Shown in pieces: positions 26,746-35,417 of a stretch of 64,000 nucleotides of DNA. A program made the translations under genes and the position numbers. Within the stretch, counting starts at the first letter, position 1. Each line of letters opens with the position of its first letter. Origin of the DNA: Sphingomonas vulcanisoli (GTDB lineage Bacteria > Pseudomonadota > Alphaproteobacteria > Sphingomonadales > Sphingomonadaceae); the NCBI RefSeq assembly GCF_011761305.1, contig NZ_JAAOZC010000003.1:186001-250000 (forward strand), given 5' to 3'. The notes beneath the pieces are model-generated. The model was not told the DNA's origin and made no database searches. It saw nothing but the letters and a program-made list of their open reading frames with translations.

Positions 26746-27879
26746 TCACTCCCCCTTCCGATACGGCCCATAATCCTCCAGCGCATCGATCTCGCGCGCG
26801 ATCGCGGCTCTCTCCGCTTCCAAATAGTCGGCGACGGCGCGGCGGAAGCTGGGGTTGGGGATGAAGTGGGCGGACCAGGTCGGGGTCGGTTCATAGCCGC
26901 GCGCGAGTTTGTGTTCGCCCTGCGCGCCGGCCTCGACGCGGCCGAGGCCGTGGGCGATGGCGTAATCGATCGCCTGATAATAGCAGAGCTCGAAATGGAG
27001 GAAGGGCACTTCCTCGGTGCAGCCCCAATAGCGGCCGTAGAGCGTATCGCTGCCGACCAGATTGAGCGCGCCGGCGATTGCGCGGCCATCGCGGATTGCC
27101 AGCATCAGCACCACCTTATCGCCCAGCCGCTCGCCCAGCAGCGTGAAGAAGGATCGGCGCAGATAGGGCGTGCCCCACTTTCGCTGCCCGGTATCCTGAT
27201 AGAAGATCCAGAACGCATCCCAATGCGCCTCGGTGATTTCGGCGCCGGTGAGGTGGAGGAAGGTCAGCCCTTCGCGCGCGGCGGCACGTTCCTTGCGGAT
27301 CGCCTTGCGCTTGCGGCTGGCGAGCGCGCCGAGGAAGTCGTCGAAGTTTCCATAGCCACGATTGGGCCAGTGGAATTGCTTGTCGGTGCGGATCAGCCAG
27401 CCCGCCGCCTCGAACAGCGGGATTTGCTCAGGCGCGACGAAGGTGGCGTGCGCGGACGAGAGGCCGTGCTGCTCCACCACCGCCTCGGCGGCGGCGATCA
27501 GCGGCGCGGCGAGCGATTCGTCCTTCAGCAGCAGGCGCGGGCCGGGGACGGGGGAGAAGGGGACGCAGATCTGCAGCTTGGGATAATACTCCCCGCCCGC
27601 GCGCGTCCAGGCGTCCGCCCAGCCATGATCGAAGACATATTCGCCCCGGCTATGGCTCTTGGAATAAGCGGGGAGGAGTGCTGCGGGGTGGCCGTCCGCG
27701 CCATCGATCGCGATCGGGATGGGTTGCCAGCCGGTGCGGGCGGTGGCGCTGCCCGATTCTTCCAGCGCGGCGAGAAAGGCGTGGGAAACGAAGGGATTGT
27801 CCGTGCCCGCGCAGGCATCCCAATCGGCGGCGGTGAAGGAGCTGACGCCCTGGCCGAGGCGGGCGACAAGGTCAGTCAT
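26746..27879 (-). CDS. GNAT-fold N-acetyltransferase, DUF482 (COG3146)
   Basis: 377 residues of the FemAB-like/DUF482 family: NPFVSHAFLAALEESGS at the N-terminus, EYVFDHGWADAWTRAGG, RKRKAIRKERAAAREG and the C-terminal ARGYEPTPTWSAHFIPNP. The family is described as putative peptidogalycan biosynthesis, but its substrate is not established. A family-B repeat lies just upstream of its start. Confidence 0.88.
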   Translation of the reverse strand: MTDLVARLGQGVSSFTAADWDACAGTDNPFVSHAFLAALEESGSATARTGWQPIPIAIDGADGHPAALLPAYSKSHSRGEYVFDHGWADAWTRAGGEYYPKLQICVPFSPVPGPRLLLKDESLAAPLIAAAEAVVEQHGLSSAHATFVAPEQIPLFEAAGWLIRTDKQFHWPNRGYGNFDDFLGALASRKRKAIRKERAAAREGLTFLHLTGAEITEAHWDAFWIFYQDTGQRKWGTPYLRRSFFTLLGERLGDKVVLMLAIRDGRAIAGALNLVGSDTLYGRYWGCTEEVPFLHFELCYYQAIDYAIAHGLGRVEAGAQGEHKLARGYEPTPTWSAHFIPNPSFRRAVADYLEAERAAIAREIDALEDYGPYRKGE

Positions 27880-27887
27880 AAGCGCGT

Positions 27888-27988
27888 CCCCCTCCCTGTA
27901 AGGGAGGGGTTAGAGGTGGGTGGCTCACTCTTGATGCCGTCCGCTTCTGATCGACCCACCCCCAGCCCCTCCCTTTCAGGGAGGGGAG
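27888..27988. repeat. Palindromic repeat, family B copy
   Basis: Inverted arms (cctccctgtaagggaggggt… / …cagcccctccctttcagggaggg) flanking a non-palindromic centre. It lies between ridA and the DUF482 gene. Confidence 0.82.
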
Positions 27989-28024
27989 CAAAGCGAGCGA
28001 AGCGGAGCGCACGGGCGGTTACTC

Positions 28025-28483
28025 TTACGCCTTGATCGCCACCACCGCATCGACCTCGACCACCGCGCCCAAGGGCAGCACCGGTACGCCGACCGCGCTT
28101 CTGGCATGCTTGCCGGCATCGCCGAACACCGCGACCATCAGCTCCGATGCGCCATTGGCCACCTTGGGCTGCGCGGTGAAGGTCGCCGCCGAGTTCACGA
28201 AGACGCCGAGCTTGACGATCCGTTCGACCCGATCGAGCGAGCCCAGCGCCTTCTTGATCTGCGCGAGCAGCATCAGCCCGCACTTTTCGGCGGCCTGCGC
28301 GCCATAGGCCTCATCACGATCCTCGCCGCAGCGGCCAGCCATCAGCTGGCCATCGAGGAAGGGAAGCTGGCCCGAGACGTGCAGCAGGCCACCCGCCTCG
28401 ACGGCGGGGACATAGGCCGCGACCGGGGCGGCGGCTTCGGGGAGGGTGTGGCCGAGTTCGGCGAGGCGATCGTCAATGCTCAT
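28025..28483 (-). CDS. RidA family protein
   Basis: 152-residue YjgF/YER057c/UK114 fold. RidA proteins hydrolyse reactive enamines and imines from PLP enzymes. This sequence has the YjgH/YabJ-like LLHVSGQLPFLDGQL, a long central helix and the C-terminal VPVLPLGAVVEVDAVVAIK. The usual Arg of the active enamine deaminases (CVR motif) is not seen near GVPVLPLG, so the exact activity is uncertain. Confidence 0.85.
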   Translation of the reverse strand: MSIDDRLAELGHTLPEAAAPVAAYVPAVEAGGLLHVSGQLPFLDGQLMAGRCGEDRDEAYGAQAAEKCGLMLLAQIKKALGSLDRVERIVKLGVFVNSAATFTAQPKVANGASELMVAVFGDAGKHARSAVGVPVLPLGAVVEVDAVVAIKA

Positions 28484-28513
28484 AGTGCTACCTTGTATCC
28501 GTGCGTGATGGCG

Positions 28514-29146
28514 TCAAGCCGTGAGCGGTTGCCCTGCGAACCGTGCGAGCAGCCAATTCTGCGCCTCGGCCCAGTCATCGATCCGGGCGTGGGCGGCGGG
28601 AGCAGGGGGCACGTCGACCGCGATCGAGGGTTCGGAGACCATGTGGAGGCGGAACACCTCGGGCGCCGCCTCGGCCACCGATGCGTGGTGCCAGCCGAGA
28701 TCATCGACGAAGCAGGCGATGTTCGGGCGATATTCGTCGAGCAGCGCGCGCACCGCCGCACCCTTGGGCCCATGTCCATTGCACACGACGCGATGATCGA
28801 TGCCGAGCGCGGCGAGCTGGCCCGATCGGCCTTCGAGATTATGCTCGCCGAGATTGGTGAGGATCACGACATCGGCGACCTCGGCGATGCGCGAGATCGC
28901 CTGCGCTGCGTGCGGCACGAGCGTCTGGCGCGCCATCTCGGTCTTGAAGAAACCATCGAGCAGCGGCCAGACGCGCTCGGGCTTCAGCACCTCGCCATTG
29001 TGCTGGTGGCGCAGCGCCTCTGCGAACTGGCTGCCGACCGGCTTGAAATCGATCGCGTGCGCCTCCGCCAGCCAGTCGCCGAAATGGCGCACCATATGGA
29101 GCAGCACCTCATCGCAATCGGTGATCAGCAGCGGGCGCCCGATCAT
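28514..29146 (-). CDS. HAD-superfamily hydrolase
   Basis: 210 residues with motif I TDCDEVL (nucleophile Asp10), motif II VILTNLG and a motif IV-like FVDDLGWH. Probably a phosphatase; substrate unknown. The start overlaps the DUF3572 stop (ATGA). Confidence 0.85.
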   Translation of the reverse strand: MIGRPLLITDCDEVLLHMVRHFGDWLAEAHAIDFKPVGSQFAEALRHQHNGEVLKPERVWPLLDGFFKTEMARQTLVPHAAQAISRIAEVADVVILTNLGEHNLEGRSGQLAALGIDHRVVCNGHGPKGAAVRALLDEYRPNIACFVDDLGWHHASVAEAAPEVFRLHMVSEPSIAVDVPPAPAAHARIDDWAEAQNWLLARFAGQPLTA

Positions 29147-29433
29147 GCCAGTCCCCGGCCCGCAGCGACGAGATCGGCGGGCGCCACGCCCAGCGCGTCG
29201 GCGCAGGCGATCAGATCAGGTTCATATCCTTCGAGATAGCCGATGACGGCAGCCAGCAAGGCGGGATCGGTGGCGCGGGCGCGCAGATCATCGGGGGTGA
29301 GCCCGGTCAGTGCCAGCAGCCGATCGGCGCGCGCAGGTTCGGAGACCGCCCAGCCGAGCGCGCCCAGGGCAATCGTGAAGGCATCGGCACTTTGGCCCTG
29401 CCGTGCGTTTGATGCGATAAACGGGCCGGCCAT
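29143..29433 (-). CDS. DUF3572 protein
   Basis: 96-residue conserved alphaproteobacterial protein (ADAFTIALGALGWAVSEPAR… GYLEGYEPDLIACADALG). Function unknown. It is divergent from divK with about 30 bases between, so the two may share a regulatory region. This adjacency is common in sphingomonads as far as I know. Confidence 0.8.
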   Translation of the reverse strand: MAGPFIASNARQGQSADAFTIALGALGWAVSEPARADRLLALTGLTPDDLRARATDPALLAAVIGYLEGYEPDLIACADALGVAPADLVAAGRGLA

Positions 29434-29463
29434 TCGCGCTGCCTAGTGGAGGTTGATGGTGTC

Positions 29464-29832
29464 GTGAAGAAGGTATTGGTCGTCGAGGACAATGAGCTCA
29501 ACTCGAAGCTGTTCTGCGATCTTCTCCGCGCCCACGATTATCAGACGGAAGCGGTGCGCGATGGCAGAGAAGTGCTGGATCGCGCCCGCGCCTTCGGTCC
29601 CGATGTCATCATCATGGATATCCAGCTTCCCCACGTCAGCGGTCTGGAGCTGATCGAGCAGATCAAGGCCGATGCGATGCTAAGCGCCACGCCGATCATG
29701 GCGGTAACGGCCTATGCCACCAAGGAGGATGAGGACAAGATCCGCGCCGCGGGAGCGGAGGCTTATGTCGCCAAGCCCGTGCCGGTGGCGCGGTTCGTTG
29801 CGACGGTGGATAGGTTGGCACACCGCGAGTGA
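29464..29832 (+). CDS. divK: Single-domain response regulator DivK
   Basis: 122-residue receiver domain that transmits polar-kinase signals controlling CtrA and cell division. Acidic pocket EDNE, phospho-acceptor Asp in IIMDIQLP, Thr/Ser in AVTAYA, Lys in AYVAKPV. I chose the GTG at 29464 (KKVLVVEDNELNSKLF follows) over an in-frame GTG at 29446, because GGAGG lies 11 bases upstream and homologues start here. Confidence 0.88.
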   Translation: MKKVLVVEDNELNSKLFCDLLRAHDYQTEAVRDGREVLDRARAFGPDVIIMDIQLPHVSGLELIEQIKADAMLSATPIMAVTAYATKEDEDKIRAAGAEAYVAKPVPVARFVATVDRLAHRE

Positions 29833-29838
29833 GTCGGC

Positions 29839-30087
29839 TCAAATATCCCAGGTCAGCGCTGCCCCGTTGAGCTCGGCCTCGGTCGGTGTGCGACCCTTGA
29901 GTTCCGCGTTGAGGCCGAAGATCGTGCGGCTACCGGTGCGTTCGTGCAGCTTTGGGAAGACGGCATGGACGATGCACGCCAGCCCGCCGCCGATCAGCCG
30001 CATGCCGATCCGGCTGGCGAATCGGAAATGCTCGAAATAGGTCTCGTTGACCGAGCGGGGATGCGAGAGGAACAGGCGGTCGATCAT
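29839..30087 (-). CDS. DUF6356 protein
   Basis: 82 residues: MIDRLFLSHPRSVNETYFEH followed by a hydrophobic segment (IGMRLIGGGLACIVHAVFP). Members of DUF6356 share this N-terminus. Probably membrane-associated; function unknown. Convergent with divK. Confidence 0.75.
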   Translation of the reverse strand: MIDRLFLSHPRSVNETYFEHFRFASRIGMRLIGGGLACIVHAVFPKLHERTGSRTIFGLNAELKGRTPTEAELNGAALTWDI

Positions 30088-30151
30088 CGGGGTCTCCGGT
30101 AGGGAGGATAACCGCCGATTGCCGGAGAATCCAGCGACACCGCTTTCTAGC

Positions 30152-30177
30152 CCCTCCCTTTAGGGGAGGGGCTTACT
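30152..30177. terminator. Single family-B hairpin after ribH
   Basis: Palindrome agcccctccctttaggggag ending ggcttac, the single arm of a family-B repeat. It lies immediately after the ribH stop (minus strand), a likely terminator for the riboflavin operon. Confidence 0.65.
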
Positions 30178-30178
30178 G

Positions 30179-30598
30179 TCAGCCAAACCGCCCCTTGAGC
30201 TCCAGCATCGCGATCGCTGCCTTGGCGGCTTCGCCGCCCTTGTCCTTCTCGGTCGGCCGGGCGCGGGTGAGGGCCTGGGCTTCGTTCTCCACGGTCAAGA
30301 TGCCGTTGCCGATCGCGAGACCATCGAGGCTCAGCGCCATCAGGCCGCGCGCGCTTTCGCCGGCGACAATTTCGAAATGATAGGTTTCGCCGCGGATCAC
30401 CACGCCGATCGCGACATAAGCATCATAGCGTCCGCTTTCGGCTGCCAGCGCCACCGCGCCGGGGATTTCGAGTGCGCCCGGTACGGTGATGGTTTCGTGG
30501 CTGTGCCCCGCCGCCTCGATCGCGGAGCGGGCACCCTGTAGCAGCAGGTCGTTGAGATGGTCGTAGAAGCGGGCTTCGACGATGAGGAATTTGGCCAT
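30179..30598 (-). CDS. ribH: 6,7-dimethyl-8-ribityllumazine synthase
   Basis: 139-residue penultimate riboflavin enzyme. It shows the conserved [33 protein letters not shown] and [15 protein letters not shown]. The ATG abuts the ribBX stop (shared base), so the pair is coupled. Last gene of the operon. Confidence 0.95.
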   Translation of the reverse strand: MAKFLIVEARFYDHLNDLLLQGARSAIEAAGHSHETITVPGALEIPGAVALAAESGRYDAYVAIGVVIRGETYHFEIVAGESARGLMALSLDGLAIGNGILTVENEAQALTRARPTEKDKGGEAAKAAIAMLELKGRFG

Positions 30599-31731
30599 CA
30601 GTCCGCCTCGCCTTCGATCGCCCGCTCGGCGACGATGTTGAGGCCGTAGCCGTCGAGCGCCACCAGAGTATGGTGCGAATTGGTGAGCAGGATCATATCG
30701 TGAATGCCCAGCTCGGCAAGGATCTGCGCGCCGACGCCATAATCGCGCAGTTCGTGCATGTCGGCATTGCCTGCGCCGGCCATGCGCAGCACCGCATCCG
30801 TGAGCGTGCCGACTCGTTCGAGCAGCACGACGACGCCCGCGCCCTCCGCGGCGATCGTCTGCATCGATCGGGCAAGCAGGCCGTTGCGCGGGCCGGAATC
30901 GCCGAAGACATCGCCGAAGACATTGATCGCATGCATCCGGACCAGGGTCGGCTTGTCCGGATCTATCCGCCCTTTGACGAGTGCCACCGAATCGGTGCCC
31001 GCCGCCTTGTTGCGGAAGCTGATGACCTTCCAGTCGCCGCCCCACACGCTCCTGAAGCTGGTTTCGGCGGTCTTTTCGACATTGTGATCGTGGCGGCGGC
31101 GATAGGCGATCAGATCGCGGATCGTGCCGATCTTGAGGTTGTGGAGCTGCGCGAAACTGACGAGATCATCGAGGCGGGCCATCGTCCCGTCCTCCTTCAT
31201 GATCTCACAGATCACGCCCGATGCGTTGAGCCCTGCGAGGCGTGAGACATCTACCGCCGCCTCGGTATGCCCGGCGCGAACGAGCACGCCGCCGTTCTTG
31301 GCGACGAGGGGGAAGACGTGACCGGGGGTGACGATCTCGTCGCGGCCCTTGGTGCCGTCGATCGCGACGGAGATGGTGCGCGCGCGATCGGCGGCGGAGA
31401 TGCCCGTGGTGACGCCATGCCGCGCCTCGATCGAGACGGTGAAGGCGGTTTCGTGCCGCGTGCCGTTGGCGCGGCTCATCAGATCGAGCCCGAGCTGATC
31501 GACCCGCTCCTTCGAAAGCGCGAGGCAGATCAGGCCCTTGCCGTGCGTCGCCATGAAGTTGATCGCCTGCGGAGTCGCCATCTGCGCGGGGATGATGAGA
31601 TCGCCCTCATTCTCCCGATCCTCATCGTCGACCAAGATGAACATGCGGCCGTTGCGCGCCTCGTCGATCACCTCCTCGGGTGTCGAGAGGAAGGCGTGGC
31701 GTAGGCGCGCCAGTTCAGGCCGGGAGGACAT
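30598..31731 (-). CDS. ribB: 3,4-DHBP synthase with degenerate GTP cyclohydrolase II domain (RibBX-type)
   Basis: 377 residues. The N-terminal half is a full Rib[21 protein letters not shown] with the acidic loop, GLICLALS and [13 protein letters not shown]. The C-terminal half is homologous to RibA but the zinc Cys positions are gone: the usual SECLTGD…CDCG region reads [17 protein letters not shown], and the HRQEGRGIGL segment is [13 protein letters not shown]. This matches the RibBX type, in which the second domain lacks cyclohydrolase activity. A separate ribA is therefore expected elsewhere. Confidence 0.92.
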   Translation of the reverse strand: MSSRPELARLRHAFLSTPEEVIDEARNGRMFILVDDEDRENEGDLIIPAQMATPQAINFMATHGKGLICLALSKERVDQLGLDLMSRANGTRHETAFTVSIEARHGVTTGISAADRARTISVAIDGTKGRDEIVTPGHVFPLVAKNGGVLVRAGHTEAAVDVSRLAGLNASGVICEIMKEDGTMARLDDLVSFAQLHNLKIGTIRDLIAYRRRHDHNVEKTAETSFRSVWGGDWKVISFRNKAAGTDSVALVKGRIDPDKPTLVRMHAINVFGDVFGDSGPRNGLLARSMQTIAAEGAGVVVLLERVGTLTDAVLRMAGAGNADMHELRDYGVGAQILAELGIHDMILLTNSHHTLVALDGYGLNIVAERAIEGEAD

Positions 31732-32332
31732 GACGTAACTGCTCCATGCGTCCCAGATAGCGTGCCAGGACATCGATTTCGAGATTGACCGCCTGCCCCA
31801 CGGCGAGTTGGCCGAGCGTGGTGACGGAGGCGGTATGCGGGATGATGTTGATCGCGAAGTGGACGCCGCCATCGGGCTGATCGGTGACATCGTTGACGGT
31901 AAGCGACACGCCATCGATCGTGATCGATCCCTTGGCGGCCAGATAGGGCGCCAGCGCGGCGGGGGCGGCGAAGCCGATGCGCCGCGAATCGCCCTCGGGA
32001 CAGATGCCGAGCACCGTCGCCACGCCATCGACATGGCCCGTGACGATATGGCCGCCCAGTTCGTCGCCCACCTTGAGCGCGCGTTCAAGATTGAGTGCGC
32101 GGCCCGGCTGCCACATCTGCGCGGCGGTACGCGACAGGCTTTCGCCCGAGACGTCGACCGCGAACCAGCCTGCCCCTTTGTCGACCACGGTCAGGCAGAC
32201 GCCCGAGCAGGCGATCGAGGCGCCGAGATCGACGGTGGCGGTATCATAAGCCGTGCCGATGCGGACGCGCGCATCGCCGCGCTGCTCCACGCTTTCGATG
32301 ACGCCGACGTCGGTGATGATGCCCGTGAACAT
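31715..32332 (-). CDS. ribE: Riboflavin synthase alpha chain
   Basis: 205-residue enzyme dismutating two lumazines to riboflavin. Two lumazine-binding halves start MFTGIITDVGVIE and GHIVTGHVDGVA, with IACSGVCLTVVD and ITIDGVSLTVNDV. I chose ATG 32332 since the family begins MFTGI. It overlaps ribBX by 17 bases and follows ribD by 7 bases. Confidence 0.95.
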   Translation of the reverse strand: MFTGIITDVGVIESVEQRGDARVRIGTAYDTATVDLGASIACSGVCLTVVDKGAGWFAVDVSGESLSRTAAQMWQPGRALNLERALKVGDELGGHIVTGHVDGVATVLGICPEGDSRRIGFAAPAALAPYLAAKGSITIDGVSLTVNDVTDQPDGGVHFAINIIPHTASVTTLGQLAVGQAVNLEIDVLARYLGRMEQLRHVLPA

Positions 32333-32339
32333 GTGGGAT

Positions 32340-33389
32340 TTAGCTCCGGGCGCGCTCGTAGACTTCCAGCCGGTCGCTGCCAAGCATGCGGGTGTCGATC
32401 AAGGTCCAGCGCCCATGCGCGGCGGCGAGATCGGTGAGCCCGATGTCTCCGATCGCGGCCTTGCCGTCCCCGATCAGGATGGGCGCGCGGTAGAGGAGAA
32501 GGCGATCGACGAGATCGGCGGCGAGGAAAGAGGCGGCTGTTTGGGCGCCGCCTTCGATGAGGAGATCGTTGCAGTCGGGAAGGGCGGCAATGGCCTCCAC
32601 GCCACTAATCACTTCCCAAACGTCACCCCGGGCTTGTTCCGGGGTCCACCGCACCTCACGCTCCAGAGCTTCGGGATGGGTGGACCCCGGAACAAGTCCG
32701 GGGTGACGGGAAGAAAGAAGAATGCGGCGTGACGAGCGATCTTCCAGTCCCGGGAGGCGAACGTCGAGCTTTGGCACATCCGTTTCCCATGTTCCCCGCC
32801 CGACCAAAATCCCATCGCATCGCGCCCGCTCCAGATGGGCATGCGCCCGCGCCGCATCACCGGTGATCCAGCGGCTGCTGCCGTCGGGCAGCGCGATCCT
32901 GCCATCGAGCGAGGTGGCGAGCTTGAGCGTGACATAGGGCCGCCCGCGCTCGATCCGCGAAAGCCAGCCGGCCATGCTCCGCCCTGCCTCCGCAGCGCAG
33001 ACTCCTTCCAGCACCTCGATCCCCGCCGCACGGAGCCTCTCGATGCCCCGTCCGCGCGTCCTCACATCGGGATCGCTAAGCGCGATGACCACCCGCGCAG
33101 GCTTGGCCGCGGCGATCAGATCGGCGCAGGCGGGGCCGCGCGCACTATCGTGCGCGCAGGGCTCCAGCGTGGCGTAGAGGGTAGAACCGCGCACCTCCGC
33201 GCCGGCCTGCTCCAGCGCCATCGCCTCGGCATGGGGGCGCCCGCCCGGCTGTGTCCAGCCGCGCCCGACGACGCAGCCCTCGCGGACGATCACGCAGCCC
33301 ACATTGGGATTGGGGGTCGATCGCCCGCGCCCGCGCTCGCCAATCGCCAGCGCGGAAGCCATCCAGCCGGTGTCGCTCAGAAACCCCAC
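32340..33389 (-). CDS. ribD: Bifunctional riboflavin deaminase/reductase RibD with in-frame repeat insertion
   Basis: 349 residues. The N-terminal deaminase has the zinc motif HAEAM and the partner TLEPCAHDSARGPACAD. The C-terminal reductase has RPYVTLKLATSLDGRIALPD, GILVGRGTWETD and DLLIEGGAQTAASFL. Between RILLS and VISGVEAIAALP lies a segment of about 32 residues (RHPGLVPGST … WTPEQARGD) encoded by a family-C intergenic palindromic repeat, in frame and without a stop. The start overlaps the upstream membrane-protein gene by 13 bases. No FMN riboswitch is seen upstream. Confidence 0.93.
   Translation of the reverse strand: MGFLSDTGWMASALAIGERGRGRSTPNPNVGCVIVREGCVVGRGWTQPGGRPHAEAMALEQAGAEVRGSTLYATLEPCAHDSARGPACADLIAAAKPARVVIALSDPDVRTRGRGIERLRAAGIEVLEGVCAAEAGRSMAGWLSRIERGRPYVTLKLATSLDGRIALPDGSSRWITGDAARAHAHLERARCDGILVGRGTWETDVPKLDVRLPGLEDRSSRRILLSSRHPGLVPGSTHPEALEREVRWTPEQARGDVWEVISGVEAIAALPDCNDLLIEGGAQTAASFLAADLVDRLLLYRAPILIGDGKAAIGDIGLTDLAAAHGRWTLIDTRMLGSDRLEVYERARS
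32622..32707. repeat. Palindromic repeat, family C copy 2, inside ribD
   Basis: Arms cgtcaccccgggcttgttcc and ggaacaagtccggggtgacg are inverted. It is the same element as at 8514–8608, but here it lies wholly within the ribD coding sequence, in the reductase domain, and is translated. Confidence 0.9.
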
Positions 33390-33709
33390 GCCTTCATCGC
33401 ATCGTCCACCCGCTGGAAGCTCTTGCGCCGCTCTTCCTTGGCTTTGTGGATCGCGACCATATCGATCTTCTGCTGGGCGATGATCTCAGCGTCCGTCCGA
33501 TTGGCGCTCCAGTCCGAAACATAGATCGTCTGCGGGCCGGGGCCGATATTGTCGTGGCTGTCGATCACGAACAGCGTGATGATCGCCGAAGTCATCCCGA
33601 TCGCCATCGCGCCGAAGACCAGCAGATGGCGTCGCGTGCCAGTGAAGACGCCGCGCAGATCGGCGAGCAGCGTCTTGGGCGCAGCGGGGCGGGGGAACCA
33701 GGAGGACAT
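33377..33709 (-). CDS. Hypothetical single-pass membrane protein
   Basis: 110 residues with one membrane segment (HLLVFGAMAIGMTSAIITLFVI, about 28–49), a Gly/Pro-rich patch and a charged C-terminal helix (AHHKAKEERRKSFQRV-like). No family recognised. It overlaps ribD by 13 bases, so it is probably the first gene of the ribD–ribH transcript. Confidence 0.72.
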   Translation of the reverse strand: MSSWFPRPAAPKTLLADLRGVFTGTRRHLLVFGAMAIGMTSAIITLFVIDSHDNIGPGPQTIYVSDWSANRTDAEIIAQQKIDMVAIHKAKEERRKSFQRVDDAMKAWGF

Positions 33710-33754
33710 GCCCGCAAGATAAGGCGGGTGGCCCGATCTTGCCAGAGCGATGGC

Positions 33755-35128
33755 TTAGTAGCTCATTGCCTCATAGATGCGGCTGAGGTCGCCGCCCCAA
33801 TCGCCTTCATAGGCATCGAGCAGGCGCTGCGCGGGCACCTTGCCGCTCGCCACGATTTCGTGAAGCGGCGCGAGGAAGCCCGTCTCGTTATCACCCGCCG
33901 CGTTGAGCCGATTGCGCGCCGAGAGCCCGGCGTGGGCGACATCGAGGATCTGTTTGCCGAGTTCCTGAAAGGTCCGCCCGCGCGGGCCCTGCGTCTGCAG
34001 GCCGAGCCTCGGCACTTGGTCCCGGATGCGCTGGTGATCCTCGATCGTCCAATGCTTGACCTCGTCCCATGCGGCATCCAGCGCCTGATCATCATACAGC
34101 AGGCCCACCCAGAAGGCGGGCAGCGCGCAGATCGTGTTCCACGGGCCGCCGTCGGCACCGCGCATCTCGAGAAAGCTTTTTAGCCGTACTTCCGGGAAAG
34201 CCGTGGACAGGTGATCGACCCAATCGGCAATGCGTGGCTTCTCGCCCGGCAGCACCGAAAGCTTGCCTGCCAGGAAATCGCGGAAATCGAGGCCCGAGGC
34301 ATCGATATAGCCTCCGTTCCGATAGACGAAATACATCGGCACGTTGAGCATGTAATCGGCGTAGCGCTCATAACCGAAGCCGTCTTCATAGACGAAGGGC
34401 AGCATGCCGGTGCGGTGCGGATCGGTGTCCGTCCAGATATGGCTGCGGTAGGAGAGGAAGCCATTGGGCTTGCCTTCCTTGAACGGTGAGTTGGCGAACA
34501 GCGCGGTGGCGAGCGGCTGCAACGCCAGGCTGACGCGGAATTTCTTCACCATGTCCGCCTCGCTCGAATAATCGAGGTTGGTCTGGATGGTGCAGGTGCG
34601 CAGCATCATGTCGAGGCCGAGCGATCCGACGCGCGGCATGTGGCGCAGCATGATTTCGTAGCGACCCTTGGGCATGATCGGCAGCTCTTCGCGCGTCTTG
34701 TCCGGCCAGAAGCCGAGCCCCAGGAAACCGATGCCGAGCTTGTCGCCGATTTCCTTGACCTGGGCGAGGTGGCGGTTGGTCTCGTCGCAGGTCTGGTGGA
34801 GATTTTCGAGCGGCGCGCCGGAGAGCTCGAACTGGCCCGCAGGCTCAAGGCTGATCGCCCCGTCGGCGCCCGAAAGCGCGATGATATTCTCGCCTTCGTA
34901 GACCGGCTCCCAGCCGAACTTCGTGAGGCCGATCATCAGCGCATGGATGCCCCCCTTTTCCTCATAGGACGGCGCGTGATGATCGGATTTCATATACACG
35001 AATTTCTCGTGCTCGGTGCCGATCCGCCACCGCTCCTTGGGCTTCTCACCCTTGGCGAACACACCGATCAGGTCTTCGCGGCCCTCGATCAGGGGATCAG
35101 GGCCGGTATCAGCGGAGCGCGTCGTCAT
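33755..35128 (-). CDS. gshA: Glutamate–cysteine ligase (plant/EgtA-like class)
   Basis: 457-residue first enzyme of glutathione synthesis. Visible: GTEHEKFVY near residue 39, LEPAGQFELSGAP, the MPKGRYEIMLRHM stretch, LDYSSEADM and a C-terminal FRDFLAGKLSVLPGE. The length fits the alphaproteobacterial/plant-type family rather than E. coli GshA. Its start region faces the ccdAB promoter. Confidence 0.93.
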   Translation of the reverse strand: MTTRSADTGPDPLIEGREDLIGVFAKGEKPKERWRIGTEHEKFVYMKSDHHAPSYEEKGGIHALMIGLTKFGWEPVYEGENIIALSGADGAISLEPAGQFELSGAPLENLHQTCDETNRHLAQVKEIGDKLGIGFLGLGFWPDKTREELPIMPKGRYEIMLRHMPRVGSLGLDMMLRTCTIQTNLDYSSEADMVKKFRVSLALQPLATALFANSPFKEGKPNGFLSYRSHIWTDTDPHRTGMLPFVYEDGFGYERYADYMLNVPMYFVYRNGGYIDASGLDFRDFLAGKLSVLPGEKPRIADWVDHLSTAFPEVRLKSFLEMRGADGGPWNTICALPAFWVGLLYDDQALDAAWDEVKHWTIEDHQRIRDQVPRLGLQTQGPRGRTFQELGKQILDVAHAGLSARNRLNAAGDNETGFLAPLHEIVASGKVPAQRLLDAYEGDWGGDLSRIYEAMSY

Positions 35129-35167
35129 GAGCGCGCCATTAGCGGGCGGAAAGGTGCGACGCCAGCG

Positions 35168-35198
35168 GCTTGCATAGACTTAGACGCAAGCTTATTTT
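35168..35198 (+). promoter_or_regulatory. Promoter and inverted repeat before ccdAB
   Basis: A -35 box TTGCAT (35170–35175) and a -10 box TATTTT (35193–35198) are 17 bases apart. A 6-bp inverted repeat GCTTGC…GCAAGC (35168–35173, 35186–35191) overlaps the -35 box and spacer, a good place for an autoregulatory operator. The antitoxin ATG lies only 3 bases after the -10 box, which implies a leaderless transcript or an undetected upstream promoter. Confidence 0.6.
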
Positions 35199-35201
35199 GC
35201 T

Positions 35202-35417
35202 ATGATGGATGCGCGACCCGCTAATCCCGATGATGCCGACCCGCTTCCTGACGAGGGCCAGGGCGCCTTGCCGCGGCCATATCGCCAGGTGAAAAATGAT
35301 CCCCATCGCGATGCGCGCTCGGCCGCTTGGCAGGCGGAGAATGCCGGGGCGATTGCCGCGTACAATATTTGGTTTGAAACCGAAGGGCACAAATATCTGC
35401 GACGCCCTACCTTCTAA
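35202..35417 (+). CDS. ccdA: CcdA-like antitoxin without recognisable RHH domain
   Basis: 71 residues. The C-terminal toxin-binding half matches CcdA (AAWQAENAGAIAAYNIWF… GHKYLRRPTF). The N-terminal half is Pro/Asp-rich (ARPANPDDADPLPDEGQG) and does not look like the ribbon–helix–helix DNA-binding fold of CcdA. A TAG lies in frame at 35181, so no longer form is possible. The stop codon directly abuts the GTG start of the toxin gene. Confidence 0.75.
   Translation: MMDARPANPDDADPLPDEGQGALPRPYRQVKNDPHRDARSAAWQAENAGAIAAYNIWFETEGHKYLRRPTF

Noticed and set aside
29446-29463. Upstream GTG as start of divK
   Set aside because: It would place the GGAGG ribosome site inside the coding region and add six residues not found in homologues.
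33390-33760. FMN riboswitch upstream of the riboflavin operon
   Set aside because: I looked for the conserved RFN elements upstream of ribD and the preceding membrane gene and saw none; most of the region is coding.
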